From assembly GCA_029309925.1 (NCBI GenBank), contig JARKND010000004.1, forward strand, positions 868,001 to 932,000: a stretch of DNA of 64,000 bases, read 5' to 3'. The stretch comes from Fulvivirgaceae bacterium JP3-4. GTDB taxonomy: Bacteria; Bacteroidota; Bacteroidia; Cytophagales; Cyclobacteriaceae. The notes below the pieces were generated by a model. It saw nothing but the letters and a program-made list of their open reading frames with translations. It searched no databases and was not told the origin of the DNA. Position 1 is the first letter of the stretch. Each line of letters begins with the position of its first letter. This document shows, piece by piece, positions 18,019 through 26,002 of this stretch. Both the position numbers and the translations under genes were made by a program.

Positions 18019-18555
18019 ATGAAACATCTTATGCTCGTGACTATTGTAGCCGTGACAGCATGTTCCACTAAAAATGAAAAACCGATGAATTCTATCATTC
18101 AAGTGCCTGCAGATTCATCACACCTTGCATTCGTTCGTGCAAATGCACAATCAATGTACACCGTGTTTGTAACCAGCGATCTTACCCGCACCCGCGACTT
18201 CTATGTCAATTGGTTTGCCTTTCAACCTGTATTCGAATCAACGTGGTTTGTGGTTCTGCAAATACCCGGAAGTTCCGGCAACCTCATCGCCTTCATCGAT
18301 GAAGTCCATCCTTCGATCCCACCCTCACCTAAAGCCATCTCCGGTGAAGGCGCATTCCTAACAATTGATGTGGCCGATGCTGAAGTTTTGTTTAACGCAT
18401 TTCGTAAATCAAATGCAGAATTTGCTTATGACCTTAAGCAGGAACCCTGGGGTCAGAAACGGTTTGCAATCACTGACCCGAATGGAATATGGATCGATGT
18501 GGTGCAACAGGTAGAACCGCAGGCCGGATGGTGGGATCAATACATGGGCAAGTGA
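18019..18555 (+). CDS. VOC (glyoxalase/bleomycin-resistance fold) lipoprotein
   Basis: 178 residues. A short N-terminal hydrophobic segment ending 'VAVTAC' looks like a lipobox, unusual for a VOC protein. 'YTVFVTSDLTRTRDFYVNWF' and 'AFLTIDVADAEVLFNAF' with 'WGQKRFAITDPNGIWIDVVQ' give the two beta-alpha-beta3 VOC units; the second contains the canonical 'DPNG' and a Glu/Asp metal position. The reaction is unknown. If the lipobox is functional, the enzyme works in the periplasm. Alternatively translation starts at Met ~23 and the protein is cytoplasmic. Confidence 0.8.
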   Translation: MKHLMLVTIVAVTACSTKNEKPMNSIIQVPADSSHLAFVRANAQSMYTVFVTSDLTRTRDFYVNWFAFQPVFESTWFVVLQIPGSSGNLIAFIDEVHPSIPPSPKAISGEGAFLTIDVADAEVLFNAFRKSNAEFAYDLKQEPWGQKRFAITDPNGIWIDVVQQVEPQAGWWDQYMGK

Positions 18556-18571
18556 GCCTTGAACGCTTTCC

Positions 18572-18601
18572 TTGAAACGTGACGGAATCCTTTTATCTTT
18601 A
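18572..18601 (+). promoter_or_regulatory. Bacteroidota-type promoter of the DUF3667-YciI operon
   Basis: TTG at 18572-18574, 19 bases, then TATCTTTA at 18594-18601, 15 bases before ATG 18617. It agrees with the TTTG-N19-21-TAnnTTTG pattern except for the last base. Confidence 0.6.
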
Positions 18602-18616
18602 TGTTCCCCAATTCCT

Positions 18617-19435
18617 ATGAACGTCTGCAAGAACTGCGCTTCCCCCGTCACTGATAAGTTTTGTTCGAAATGCGGTGAGAAAGTATACGCTGAGGCTGAC
18701 AAAAGCTTCAAACATCTCTTCGAAGAAGCCTTCCATTTCATGACACACTTTGAAGGGAAATTCTTTACCACCCTTCTCACAATGATTAAGAAACCCGGGA
18801 AGTTGTCGCTGGATTTCTGCAATGGCATTCGCAAGAAATATTTTAAGCCTTTGTCGTTCTACCTGTTGCTGATCATCGCATACTTATTGTTCCCAGTGTT
18901 TGAAGGGCTCAACATGCAATTAAAGTATCACAAGCAAAGTGGTTCATATGGAGCATACGCAGAGCGCAAGGCTGCCGAAGTTCAGGCGGAACGCGGCTAT
19001 GATGACGAACGCATGGCGGAAGTGTTTCACCTCAAGGGAGAAAAGACTTCGAAGTTCCTGCTCTTTATCATTATGCCGTTCATGGCGCTGTTCTCGTATC
19101 TCTTTGGTTTCTGGAAGCGCAGGTACTACTATGACCATTTCATATTTGCCACGGAAACTGCTTCTTTTTATATCTTGTACGGTTTTTTGTTCTTACCGCT
19201 TCTTGTAATTCTTTTTAGCCTTGGCGGAATTCGGCTCTTTCCAAACGAAGACATTCTTGCGACTTTCCTTTATGCCGGTGTATCAGTGTATGCGAGTGTT
19301 GCGGCAGGCAATTTCTTCGGCTTCAACCGCTTGGTCAGCATAATCTTCGGACTATTGTTCTGCGCGGCTTTGTTATTCTGCATCCAGCAGGTCTATAAAT
19401 TCGTTCTCTTTTATATCATCATTCACCTTATCTAG
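18617..19435 (+). CDS. DUF3667 membrane protein with N-terminal zinc ribbon
   Basis: 272 residues from ATG 18617, chosen because the promoter lies upstream of it and 'CKNCASPVTDKFCSKCGEK' should be N-terminal. Two CxxC pairs make a zinc ribbon at residues 4-22. Then 'FEGKFFTTLLTMIKKPGKL' is the DUF3667 signature, followed by a membrane segment near residue 80 and a cluster of four to five hydrophobic helices from ~160 to the end. It is an inner-membrane protein of unknown function. It is followed, with two bases between, by a YciI gene. Confidence 0.88.
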   Translation: MNVCKNCASPVTDKFCSKCGEKVYAEADKSFKHLFEEAFHFMTHFEGKFFTTLLTMIKKPGKLSLDFCNGIRKKYFKPLSFYLLLIIAYLLFPVFEGLNMQLKYHKQSGSYGAYAERKAAEVQAERGYDDERMAEVFHLKGEKTSKFLLFIIMPFMALFSYLFGFWKRRYYYDHFIFATETASFYILYGFLFLPLLVILFSLGGIRLFPNEDILATFLYAGVSVYASVAAGNFFGFNRLVSIIFGLLFCAALLFCIQQVYKFVLFYIIIHLI

Positions 19436-19437
19436 AA

Positions 19438-19728
19438 ATGTTTGTAATAGACCTTATCTATATCGTACCGCTCGATAAGCTCGATGCACACATGACAGAC
19501 CATGTGAAATTTTTAAAGAAGTACTACGAAAAAAATGTTTTTGTGGCTTCCGGGAGAAAAGTGCCGCGGACGGGAGGAATTATTCTTGCGCTCACTGAGT
19601 CAAAAGAAGAAATCGAAAAAATTATCCAGGAAGATCCCTTCTATACATTCAGGCTTGCAAAGTTTACAATCACTGAATTTCAAACTTCTCAATACCATCC
19701 TGACATGAAGAAAATCCTGAAGAAATAA
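19438..19728 (+). CDS. YciI-family protein
   Basis: 96 residues. 'LDAHMTDHVKFLKKYYEKN' carries the conserved His region of the YciI alpha/beta barrel-dimer fold. 'FVASGRKVPRTGGIILAL' and 'DPFYTFRLAKFTITEF' match the family. These are small cytoplasmic proteins proposed as dehydrochlorinase-like or regulatory enzymes. The ATG lies two bases after the TAG stop of the DUF3667 gene, so the two are cotranscribed. Confidence 0.85.
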   Translation: MFVIDLIYIVPLDKLDAHMTDHVKFLKKYYEKNVFVASGRKVPRTGGIILALTESKEEIEKIIQEDPFYTFRLAKFTITEFQTSQYHPDMKKILKK

Positions 19729-19731
19729 GAA

Positions 19732-20019
19732 TCAGTAGTTCTCATCATCTCCAATATCGAAATCCGGTTTGTTGCGCTCATTCAATTCCCTGAAAAGCCG
19801 ATCGAATAAACCATCCTCCCTGGTATAGCCGATAAATTTCACGAGATCTTTGCTGGACGTTTTGTTAGTCACAGGTGGTGTTACCCAGGTCACGTTCATC
19901 CCCGCGCGCTGCATGGCGATAACGCGGTTGATAAATCCGTTGTCGTTTGGCGACTGACCACAAACTTCAAACGTCTTGCGTGTATCGTCTTTTATAACAT
20001 GCCAGCTCTTGCTATACAT
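19732..20019 (-). CDS. hypothetical small cytoplasmic protein
   Basis: 95 residues with no signal peptide or membrane segment and an acidic C-terminus ('FDIGDDENY'). I do not recognise a family. 'GFINRVIAMQRAGMNVTWVTPP' looks like a helix then strand of a compact alpha/beta domain. It converges on YciI with three bases between stops. It is retained as a gene because it fills the gap between YciI and the permease and has the codon pattern of its neighbours. Confidence 0.6.
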   Translation of the reverse strand: MYSKSWHVIKDDTRKTFEVCGQSPNDNGFINRVIAMQRAGMNVTWVTPPVTNKTSSKDLVKFIGYTREDGLFDRLFRELNERNKPDFDIGDDENY

Positions 20020-20070
20020 AAGATCAACCTCATTTCCCTGCGAAAATAAGGAAGATAACCGAAACGTGCA

Positions 20071-22569
20071 CTAGCCGTCATGTCGTAGTGCATTGACAGG
20101 ATTGGTCCGCGATGCCTTCAGCGACTCATAACCAACGGTGAGCAACGTGATTATTGTGATTGCGACAACAGCACCGCCAAAGACGAACACAGACAAACTC
20201 GTTTTGTAAACAAACGTCTGGAGCCACTGGTATGAAAAGTAATAAGCAAGTGGAATGGCCAGCACACAGGCAATCAGCAATAGTTTCCCAAACACGCTCA
20301 GGAGCAGGAAAACAATTTCAAAATTGCTGGCGCCCATTGTCTTCCGGATGCCGATCTCCTTGGTGCGCTGCTCGGACATGAACGCTGCGAGTCCATACAG
20401 CCCGACACAGGCAATGAGGATGGCGAGTATAGAAAATTTCTCTGTAAGACCCGCTACCTGCGTCTCGTTCTCATACATGCGCCCAAATTCCTCATCGACA
20501 AACCAGTAGTCAAAACCGAAATCGGGAAAGATCTGTTTCCATTTCTGCTCGAGCGTGGCGATCTTCTCTCCCATCCTTCCGGCTGGAAGACGGACGTGAA
20601 TGATCCTGTCGAACATATGGGGCTTCGGAGCGATGGCAAGTGGATCGATCTTCCGCAGCATAGAACGATACGGGAAATCTTCCACTACGCCAATCACTTG
20701 TCCAGTCACCGGAGCCTTGGTGCTATCCGGTGGAGCATATCCCATGATGAAATCTGGACGTACAACAGTCTTGCCGACAATTTCCTCAGGCGTAAGCTTT
20801 AAACTTTTTACAGCCGACTCGTTCAAAAGAATCGCAGTAGAGTCTGCGAGATTCTTCGGGTCAAAATCGCGACCGGCAATCACTTTAATTCCGAAGGTCC
20901 TGGGAAAATCGTAGTCACCGTTAAGCTGAAACCATTCATGTTTGTCTTCGGACAACTCGGGAAACTGCATCTGCATATTGATCGGACCAAAGAAGTCGAG
21001 GCGTGGAAGATGATTCGCAAGGGTGACATATTCGATCTCCGGATCCTGTAAGATCAGCTGCTTGTAGGCGAGGTATCGGCTGTCATTTGCAAAATTTGTA
21101 AATCCGCCATACCGGATCGAAACAATTTGCCTTCCGGCTTCATTCAGCTTTGAATTGCGCATCAGGTTCATCTGCCGTACAACGATGACGGTACCCGCCA
21201 GGAGCGTCACAGCCACGAAGAACTGAAGCGTGGTCAGGAACTGCCTGAAAATGTTTGACCCTTTGCGGAAAGCGAATTTCCCCTTGAGGACGTTCGCGGG
21301 TTCGAACGATGAAATGAACAATGCAGGGTAACTCCCGGCAAGTATCGTCACCAGAACAACCACGCCAGCCAGGATCACCATCACCTTCGGTTGGAAGAGA
21401 TAGGCTGCCGAGAAAGTCTTCGCGGTAAGCGCGTTGAACTGCGGAATGAAAATCAGCATCAGGAGCAACGACACCAGCGTGGCAACCACAACAAGCACGA
21501 ACGATTCGATCATGAACTGACTGAAGAGCTGGAAACGGATCCCTCCAAAAGTTTTTCTCAGGCCAATTTCCCGCGCGCGCCCTGCGGATCGCGCTGTAGA
21601 AAGATTGACATAATTGATACAGGCTACGATCAGGATCAGCAACGCCAGCGTGATGAATACGTAAACATATTTTTTGTCGGCCGACTTGTGATTGATTGCC
21701 CAGTCGATCTCTTTATCAAAGTGAACATTAGAAATTTTCTGCACGAGAGGCTTAAGCTTGAAGTTGAGATTGTAGCGCTCGATAATAGCATTGGCTTTCT
21801 CCTGCAGGTCTGCCTGAATAGCCGGAAGGCGCGATTCGTCATTGCAGACAAAAAACGACTGCGTAAAGAAGTTGTTATCGCTGTCACCCATGGAATTGAC
21901 CATCAGCGTCTCCAGGTTGTTAATGAAAGGTTTGAGCGAATAGATGTTGCAGATGTATTTTGGCCTGATGTGCGAATTCGCGGGAATATCTTCATAAACA
22001 CCAGTCACCATCATTTCAACTTTCTCGTTGTTGGTCATGTAGGCATGTGAGATGCTCACTGATTTATTAATCGGATCCTCATCTCCGAACAACTCGCGCG
22101 CAGCAGATTCCGAGAGGATCATGCTGTTGACCTCTTTCAGTGCCTGGTCGCTGCCATTCACGATCGGAATGTAGATCAGTGAATTGATATTCTGTTCTGC
22201 CCAGATTATATCTTCTGTCAAGACGATTCTGTCATTGTTGTTATTGTAGATCGATGTCGGCATCCCGGTAGACGTATAACTGCTGATATCACCGATGCCA
22301 CTATAATTATCTTTGATGTAGTCATCCCATCCAGCAGGCACTGCCGGATACGACTCGCTGTCGCCATTGGGAAATTCTGCGCGGTATCCCATGCGGTACG
22401 TGCGCTCATGCTGCGGATGAATCTGATCGAAGGTAAGCTCATCGTATACATAGAGCAGGATGAACATGGCTGCCGCAAGTCCTGTAGCAAGACCCAGCGT
22501 ATTGACGATCGTATATCCGCGTTGTTTTTTCAGGTTGCGGAAGGCGAGCAGAACATAGTTGAGGAACAT
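20071..22569 (-). CDS. FtsX/MacB-type permease (orphan, no ATPase)
   Basis: 832 residues from ATG 22569; the TTG two codons upstream is less likely. Organisation: an N-terminal membrane helix after 'LLAFRNLKKQRGYTIVNTLG', a MacB_PCD periplasmic domain ~45-240, an FtsX domain with three helices ~280-420 ('RSAGRAREIGLRKTFGG'), a second periplasmic domain ~450-660, and a final FtsX domain ('MSEQRTKEIGIRKTMGAS'). It belongs to the double-FtsX ABC permeases common in Bacteroidota, whose ATPase is encoded elsewhere. It may export peptides, lipids or lipoprotein-like cargo; cargo unknown. Three paralogues lie at 26003, 28440 and 56087. Confidence 0.9.
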   Translation of the reverse strand: MFLNYVLLAFRNLKKQRGYTIVNTLGLATGLAAAMFILLYVYDELTFDQIHPQHERTYRMGYRAEFPNGDSESYPAVPAGWDDYIKDNYSGIGDISSYTSTGMPTSIYNNNNDRIVLTEDIIWAEQNINSLIYIPIVNGSDQALKEVNSMILSESAARELFGDEDPINKSVSISHAYMTNNEKVEMMVTGVYEDIPANSHIRPKYICNIYSLKPFINNLETLMVNSMGDSDNNFFTQSFFVCNDESRLPAIQADLQEKANAIIERYNLNFKLKPLVQKISNVHFDKEIDWAINHKSADKKYVYVFITLALLILIVACINYVNLSTARSAGRAREIGLRKTFGGIRFQLFSQFMIESFVLVVVATLVSLLLMLIFIPQFNALTAKTFSAAYLFQPKVMVILAGVVVLVTILAGSYPALFISSFEPANVLKGKFAFRKGSNIFRQFLTTLQFFVAVTLLAGTVIVVRQMNLMRNSKLNEAGRQIVSIRYGGFTNFANDSRYLAYKQLILQDPEIEYVTLANHLPRLDFFGPINMQMQFPELSEDKHEWFQLNGDYDFPRTFGIKVIAGRDFDPKNLADSTAILLNESAVKSLKLTPEEIVGKTVVRPDFIMGYAPPDSTKAPVTGQVIGVVEDFPYRSMLRKIDPLAIAPKPHMFDRIIHVRLPAGRMGEKIATLEQKWKQIFPDFGFDYWFVDEEFGRMYENETQVAGLTEKFSILAILIACVGLYGLAAFMSEQRTKEIGIRKTMGASNFEIVFLLLSVFGKLLLIACVLAIPLAYYFSYQWLQTFVYKTSLSVFVFGGAVVAITIITLLTVGYESLKASRTNPVNALRHDG

Positions 22570-22812
22570 AGACAAAGGGTTAAGGACTTATTAATCTGAA
22601 TTACGAGAGAAACTACGGCTCCGGATATGCGGTCAGCTCAGGTTTTACAACTTATTACAACTTGTTACAATCGGATCACCTAAGGTGAGTGAGTGTGGCG
22701 GTATAGATAATGCGTGATACGTGACGGGTTATGGGTGTGTTGATGGTTATGCTGCCAGCGTATCAACGAGGGCTGGCATATTTTTATTACACCCGCTTGA
22801 AACAAACTTGTT

Positions 22813-23055
22813 ATGAACACCATCCTCAGACTTCTTCTCATCACTGTAATTTGTGTTGCAGGTATGGCAAATGAAGCAGTGGCTCAGAGAAAGCGCCCTG
22901 AAAAGACCTCATCCGCGAAAGCGTATTATGGAAAAAACCCTGGCAGACCAACGGTGAGAGGAAAGAAGTCCATCAGCGAAAAAAAATTACAGATTCAGAA
23001 TACAAAGCGCGTAAAAGCGGAAGCCCGCAACAGACGAAAGTCCACACGGGCTTGA
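22813..23055 (+). CDS. small secreted strongly basic protein
   Basis: 80 residues. The signal peptide is at ~1-24 ('LLLITVICVAGMANEAVAQ') and the mature part is ~56 residues with more than a third Lys and Arg ('RKRPEKTSSAKAYYG', 'KAEARNRRKSTRA'). No family is recognised. The charge suggests binding to nucleic acid, LPS or another polyanion, but this is inference. It is convergent with the cytochrome c gene, with a perfect 16-bp palindrome between them. Confidence 0.6.
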   Translation: MNTILRLLLITVICVAGMANEAVAQRKRPEKTSSAKAYYGKNPGRPTVRGKKSISEKKLQIQNTKRVKAEARNRRKSTRA

Positions 23056-23060
23056 GACCT

Positions 23061-23076
23061 TAAGCTTCGAAGCTTA
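23061..23076. repeat. perfect 16-bp palindrome
   Basis: TAAGCTTCGAAGCTTA equals its own reverse complement. It lies between the convergent ends of the small basic protein gene and the cytochrome c gene. It has no T-tract, so it is a weak terminator candidate at best and might be a protein-binding site. Confidence 0.7.
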
Positions 23077-23091
23077 GACGTAAAGCTGTAT

Positions 23092-24045
23092 CTAATTCTC
23101 CGCGATGGCAGGCTCCTTCGGCTTCGGCACATAAGTGACCGTGTTATTTTTAACCGGCTCCAGGCTGTTGAAGAATTTGTACAGCGCTTTCAGGTCGCGG
23201 TCACTGATTTGCTGATATCCTTCCCATGGCATCGGGCTTCCTTCGAGGAGTCTTCCAGCGCGAAAACGTTGAATGAACACCTCTTCACCCCAGTGCGCAA
23301 TTCTTCCCGTGGTGTCGTCTGGTGTAAGGTTGGCTGACATGTACTTTGCATCCGGCATGTCCCATTCAAATCCGCCAGCGAAAGGCTGCCCTACAAATCT
23401 GCCAAGCTTATCGCGTTTGGTGTGACAGCTGTTGCACTGCCCGAGTGTGTACGCGAAATACTTCCCATATTCTGCAGTGCTGTCAGGTACTACCTTGCTC
23501 ACCTGCACCTCTTCGTACGGCTTGATCAGAAAACGTACGATCACCTTGCCAAGCATGTTCAGGTCGTGTTCCGGAACCTGGTTCCTCACCGGAGTTGTCG
23601 TTCGCAGATAAGAGATGATCGCAGTGATGTCTTCATCACTCATACTATTATAGGACATGAAGCCAGCCATGGCAAAGCCTTCATGATTTACATTGTAGCG
23701 GATGGCCCGCGCCAGTTGCTCATCTGAAAAATTTCCGATGCCGGTTTCCTTATCCATGGTGATGTTGGGAATGTTGAAATTTCCGAATGGTGTTTTGTAA
23801 ACATTTCCGCCCATCAGCGGCTCTTTCAGTTTCAGTGCGCGCAACGAATCGTTGGTATGACATGCGTAGCAGTGCGATGCGCCCAATACGAGATACTTTC
23901 CATGTGCGATAGTAGCGGAGTCAGATGATGCTTTGATACCGGTGACGGGCACTTCAAATTTTTGTTTAAACGTGAATTGCACATACACCAGGAAAACGAG
24001 AACAATTCCGATGATAATAGCGAATACTTTGAGCGTTTTTTTCAT
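23092..24045 (-). CDS. membrane-anchored dihaem cytochrome c
   Basis: 317 residues. An uncleaved N-terminal anchor (residues ~5-25) is followed by two class-I cytochrome c domains, with haem sites CYACH (Cys59, Cys62, His63) and CNSCH (Cys204, Cys207, His208). Met ligands are likely in 'GFAMAGFMSYNSMSDED' and 'GSPMPWEGYQQISDRD', which are the standard late segments. It is probably a periplasmic electron carrier, possibly linked to an alcohol or sugar dehydrogenase, but no such gene is adjacent. It is divergent from the AraC-type regulator at 24134, separated by 88 bases, which may control it. Confidence 0.9.
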   Translation of the reverse strand: MKKTLKVFAIIIGIVLVFLVYVQFTFKQKFEVPVTGIKASSDSATIAHGKYLVLGASHCYACHTNDSLRALKLKEPLMGGNVYKTPFGNFNIPNITMDKETGIGNFSDEQLARAIRYNVNHEGFAMAGFMSYNSMSDEDITAIISYLRTTTPVRNQVPEHDLNMLGKVIVRFLIKPYEEVQVSKVVPDSTAEYGKYFAYTLGQCNSCHTKRDKLGRFVGQPFAGGFEWDMPDAKYMSANLTPDDTTGRIAHWGEEVFIQRFRAGRLLEGSPMPWEGYQQISDRDLKALYKFFNSLEPVKNNTVTYVPKPKEPAIAEN

Positions 24046-24133
24046 GGGTTTTAAAACTAATGCCCAAAATTGCCCGTATTTATACTCTCGAAATCAGGTA
24101 AATTACGACAAACTAGACCCCCATTACGCCAAA

Positions 24134-25120
24134 ATGTACAGCCAGATCTCAATCCTGCGCCATCACATCTACAAGGCGACAGAGTTCGGTGCCGATTTTC
24201 GTGAATTGTGCAAACGGCTCAAACTCACCCCGGAAATGCTAGCGGATGGTGAGGGGCACCTTCCCTACGAGCCGGGAGAAGAACATGATTTCTGGAGCCA
24301 GGCGCTGCTGCTCACCGGAGATCCCTGCCTCGGTTTACACATGGGCTCACGACCCGACAGGTTCAACGTATTCGGTATGCTCGGAATGCTTGCAGGGAGT
24401 TGCCGCACCGTTGGCGAAGCAATCGATATGGTGTCAAAATACAACGACACCCTTACTGGTGTTTTTCGCTATCACCTCGACCTTAGCGGGAAGGATGCCG
24501 TGTTTGAAATGACACCGCATGCGTTGTGGGAAGAATCGAATCTTGAAAGCGCACGTCAGGCAGTCGATATGAGCATTGCAGGATGGCTCACGAGTATCCA
24601 CGAGATGGGTACACGCAAGATCTATCCACGGCAAACGGAATTGAAGTATTCAAAACGCTTTGAAGAAGAGTATCGGAAAGTTGTTCAGGGGCCGGTTCTT
24701 TTCAACATGCCTGCGAACCGATTGATCTTTAATAAATCCGACATGGATGTGCAGCTACTCAACTATGACCAAACACTGCTTTTTTCTTTCGAGTCGTTGC
24801 TGAAAGACAAACAGAAACAACTGGACTCAGGAAAGACTGTCGCGAGCAAGATCAGACACTTGCTGTTGTCTACGTTTCACGGGCAGATCACGCATATCGA
24901 TATCATCGCTTCTTCATTGTTCATGACAACCCGCACACTGCAGCGCAAACTCGCAGAAGAGAATACGACATACCGCGCGATCTGTAACGATCTCCGCAGG
25001 GAACTTGCCACCGGATTGTTAAGAATCGGGAAAACCAACAAGACGCAACTGGCCAGCATGCTTGGATATTCTGACTCGAGCACATTTGGCAAAGCGTTTC
25101 GCAGCTGGCAAAAAGCATGA
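24134..25120 (+). CDS. AraC-family regulator, OruR/ArgR-like type
   Basis: 328 residues from ATG 24134; the longer frame runs back into the cytochrome gene. The N-terminal ~190 residues match the 'Arabinose-bd' domain of OruR-type regulators ('WSQALLLTGDPCLGLHMGS', 'FNVFGMLGMLAGSCRTVGEA'). The C-terminal ~90 residues hold two helix-turn-helix units ('ITHIDIIASSLFMTTRTLQRKL', shortened here to its ends, and 'LASMLGYSDSSTFGKAFRSW'). It is a cytoplasmic transcription regulator sensing an unknown ligand. Divergent placement suggests control of the cytochrome c gene and itself. Confidence 0.9.
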   Translation: MYSQISILRHHIYKATEFGADFRELCKRLKLTPEMLADGEGHLPYEPGEEHDFWSQALLLTGDPCLGLHMGSRPDRFNVFGMLGMLAGSCRTVGEAIDMVSKYNDTLTGVFRYHLDLSGKDAVFEMTPHALWEESNLESARQAVDMSIAGWLTSIHEMGTRKIYPRQTELKYSKRFEEEYRKVVQGPVLFNMPANRLIFNKSDMDVQLLNYDQTLLFSFESLLKDKQKQLDSGKTVASKIRHLLLSTFHGQITHIDIIASSLFMTTRTLQRKLAEENTTYRAICNDLRRELATGLLRIGKTNKTQLASMLGYSDSSTFGKAFRSWQKA

Positions 25121-25275
25121 TATGCCATCTGTTAAACAAATACTTTAACTCATCTACCCTTACACACACCCTCACAGCAGTCAATACTTTTTTAGCGTGA
25201 AAAGATTTAAAAAAGTGAATCCGACAAGCGGCTGTTATCAGGGTTAAATGACAATACAAAGAGGTTGTTCATCGG

Positions 25276-25283
25276 TAACTTTG
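25276..25283 (+). promoter_or_regulatory. -7 element (TAACTTTG) of the OmpA-like gene
   Basis: TAACTTTG matches TAnnTTTG and lies 19 bases ahead of ATG 25303. No TTG at the expected -33 spacing is visible. Confidence 0.45.
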
Positions 25284-25302
25284 GATACCAACAACCCACA
25301 AC

Positions 25303-25992
25303 ATGAAAGCAGGAATTTTTCTGAGTCTTTCCCTATTCTCCTTATCTGTGTTTGCACAGGCTCCCTCAGAAGCGATCAGGTTCCACGGAAAAATTTCAGA
25401 TGCAAAAACGCAACAGCCCGTAGACGCGGAACTTGATGTCTACTTCGACAACGACTTCATTCTTGATGATGTCCAATTGACTCATGACGGATTGTTTGCG
25501 GAGAATCTTAACAAGCGCGGCTGGTATATCATCGAAATAAAAGCCAAAGGATATCTCAACTACCACGACACGCTGTGGGTCACGGACGAACACCGTAAGC
25601 ATATAGAGCGCAACTATTTACTTACACCGATCGAGGTTGGACTGACCGTTGAGCTAAAGAATATCTATTTCCATTTTGGAACCACCACACTGAAGCCCGA
25701 TTCGTATGCCTCCCTGGATGTAATCGTAACATTTTTCAAATCAAACCCTGGAATCACTTTTGAAATTGCGGGGCATACCGATGATGAGGGTGCAGACGAT
25801 TACAACATGACGCTCTCGCAAGGCCGTGCAGAATCGATTGTCGCCTATCTGGTAAAACAAGGGATTGACGCTTCGAGATTGATCGCACGCGGCTACGGAG
25901 AAACAAAGCCAGTCGATACCGGAATCACCAAAGCAGCGAAAGCCAGAAACAGACGTGTGGAGTTTCGCGTGGTAGATGTTGCCTCGCGCTAG
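25303..25992 (+). CDS. OmpA-family protein
   Basis: 229 residues with a signal peptide (MKAGIFLSLSLFSLSVFAQ). Residues ~25-110 form a carboxypeptidase-regulatory-like beta domain ('IRFHGKISDAKTQQPVDAEL'). Residues ~115-225 are the OmpA C-terminal peptidoglycan-binding domain: 'FEIAGHTDDEGADDYNM', 'LSQGRAESIVAYLVKQGI' and 'RGYGETKPVDTG' with final 'KARNRRVEFR', which includes the Asp and Arg that hold diaminopimelate. It anchors to the cell wall in the periplasm. It is convergent with the second permease. Confidence 0.92.
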   Translation: MKAGIFLSLSLFSLSVFAQAPSEAIRFHGKISDAKTQQPVDAELDVYFDNDFILDDVQLTHDGLFAENLNKRGWYIIEIKAKGYLNYHDTLWVTDEHRKHIERNYLLTPIEVGLTVELKNIYFHFGTTTLKPDSYASLDVIVTFFKSNPGITFEIAGHTDDEGADDYNMTLSQGRAESIVAYLVKQGIDASRLIARGYGETKPVDTGITKAAKARNRRVEFRVVDVASR

Positions 25993-26002
25993 CACATCCC
26001 TT

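Noticed and set aside
21391-22050. 219-codon plus-strand frame
   Set aside because: Shadow of the permease at 20071; composition is not protein-like.
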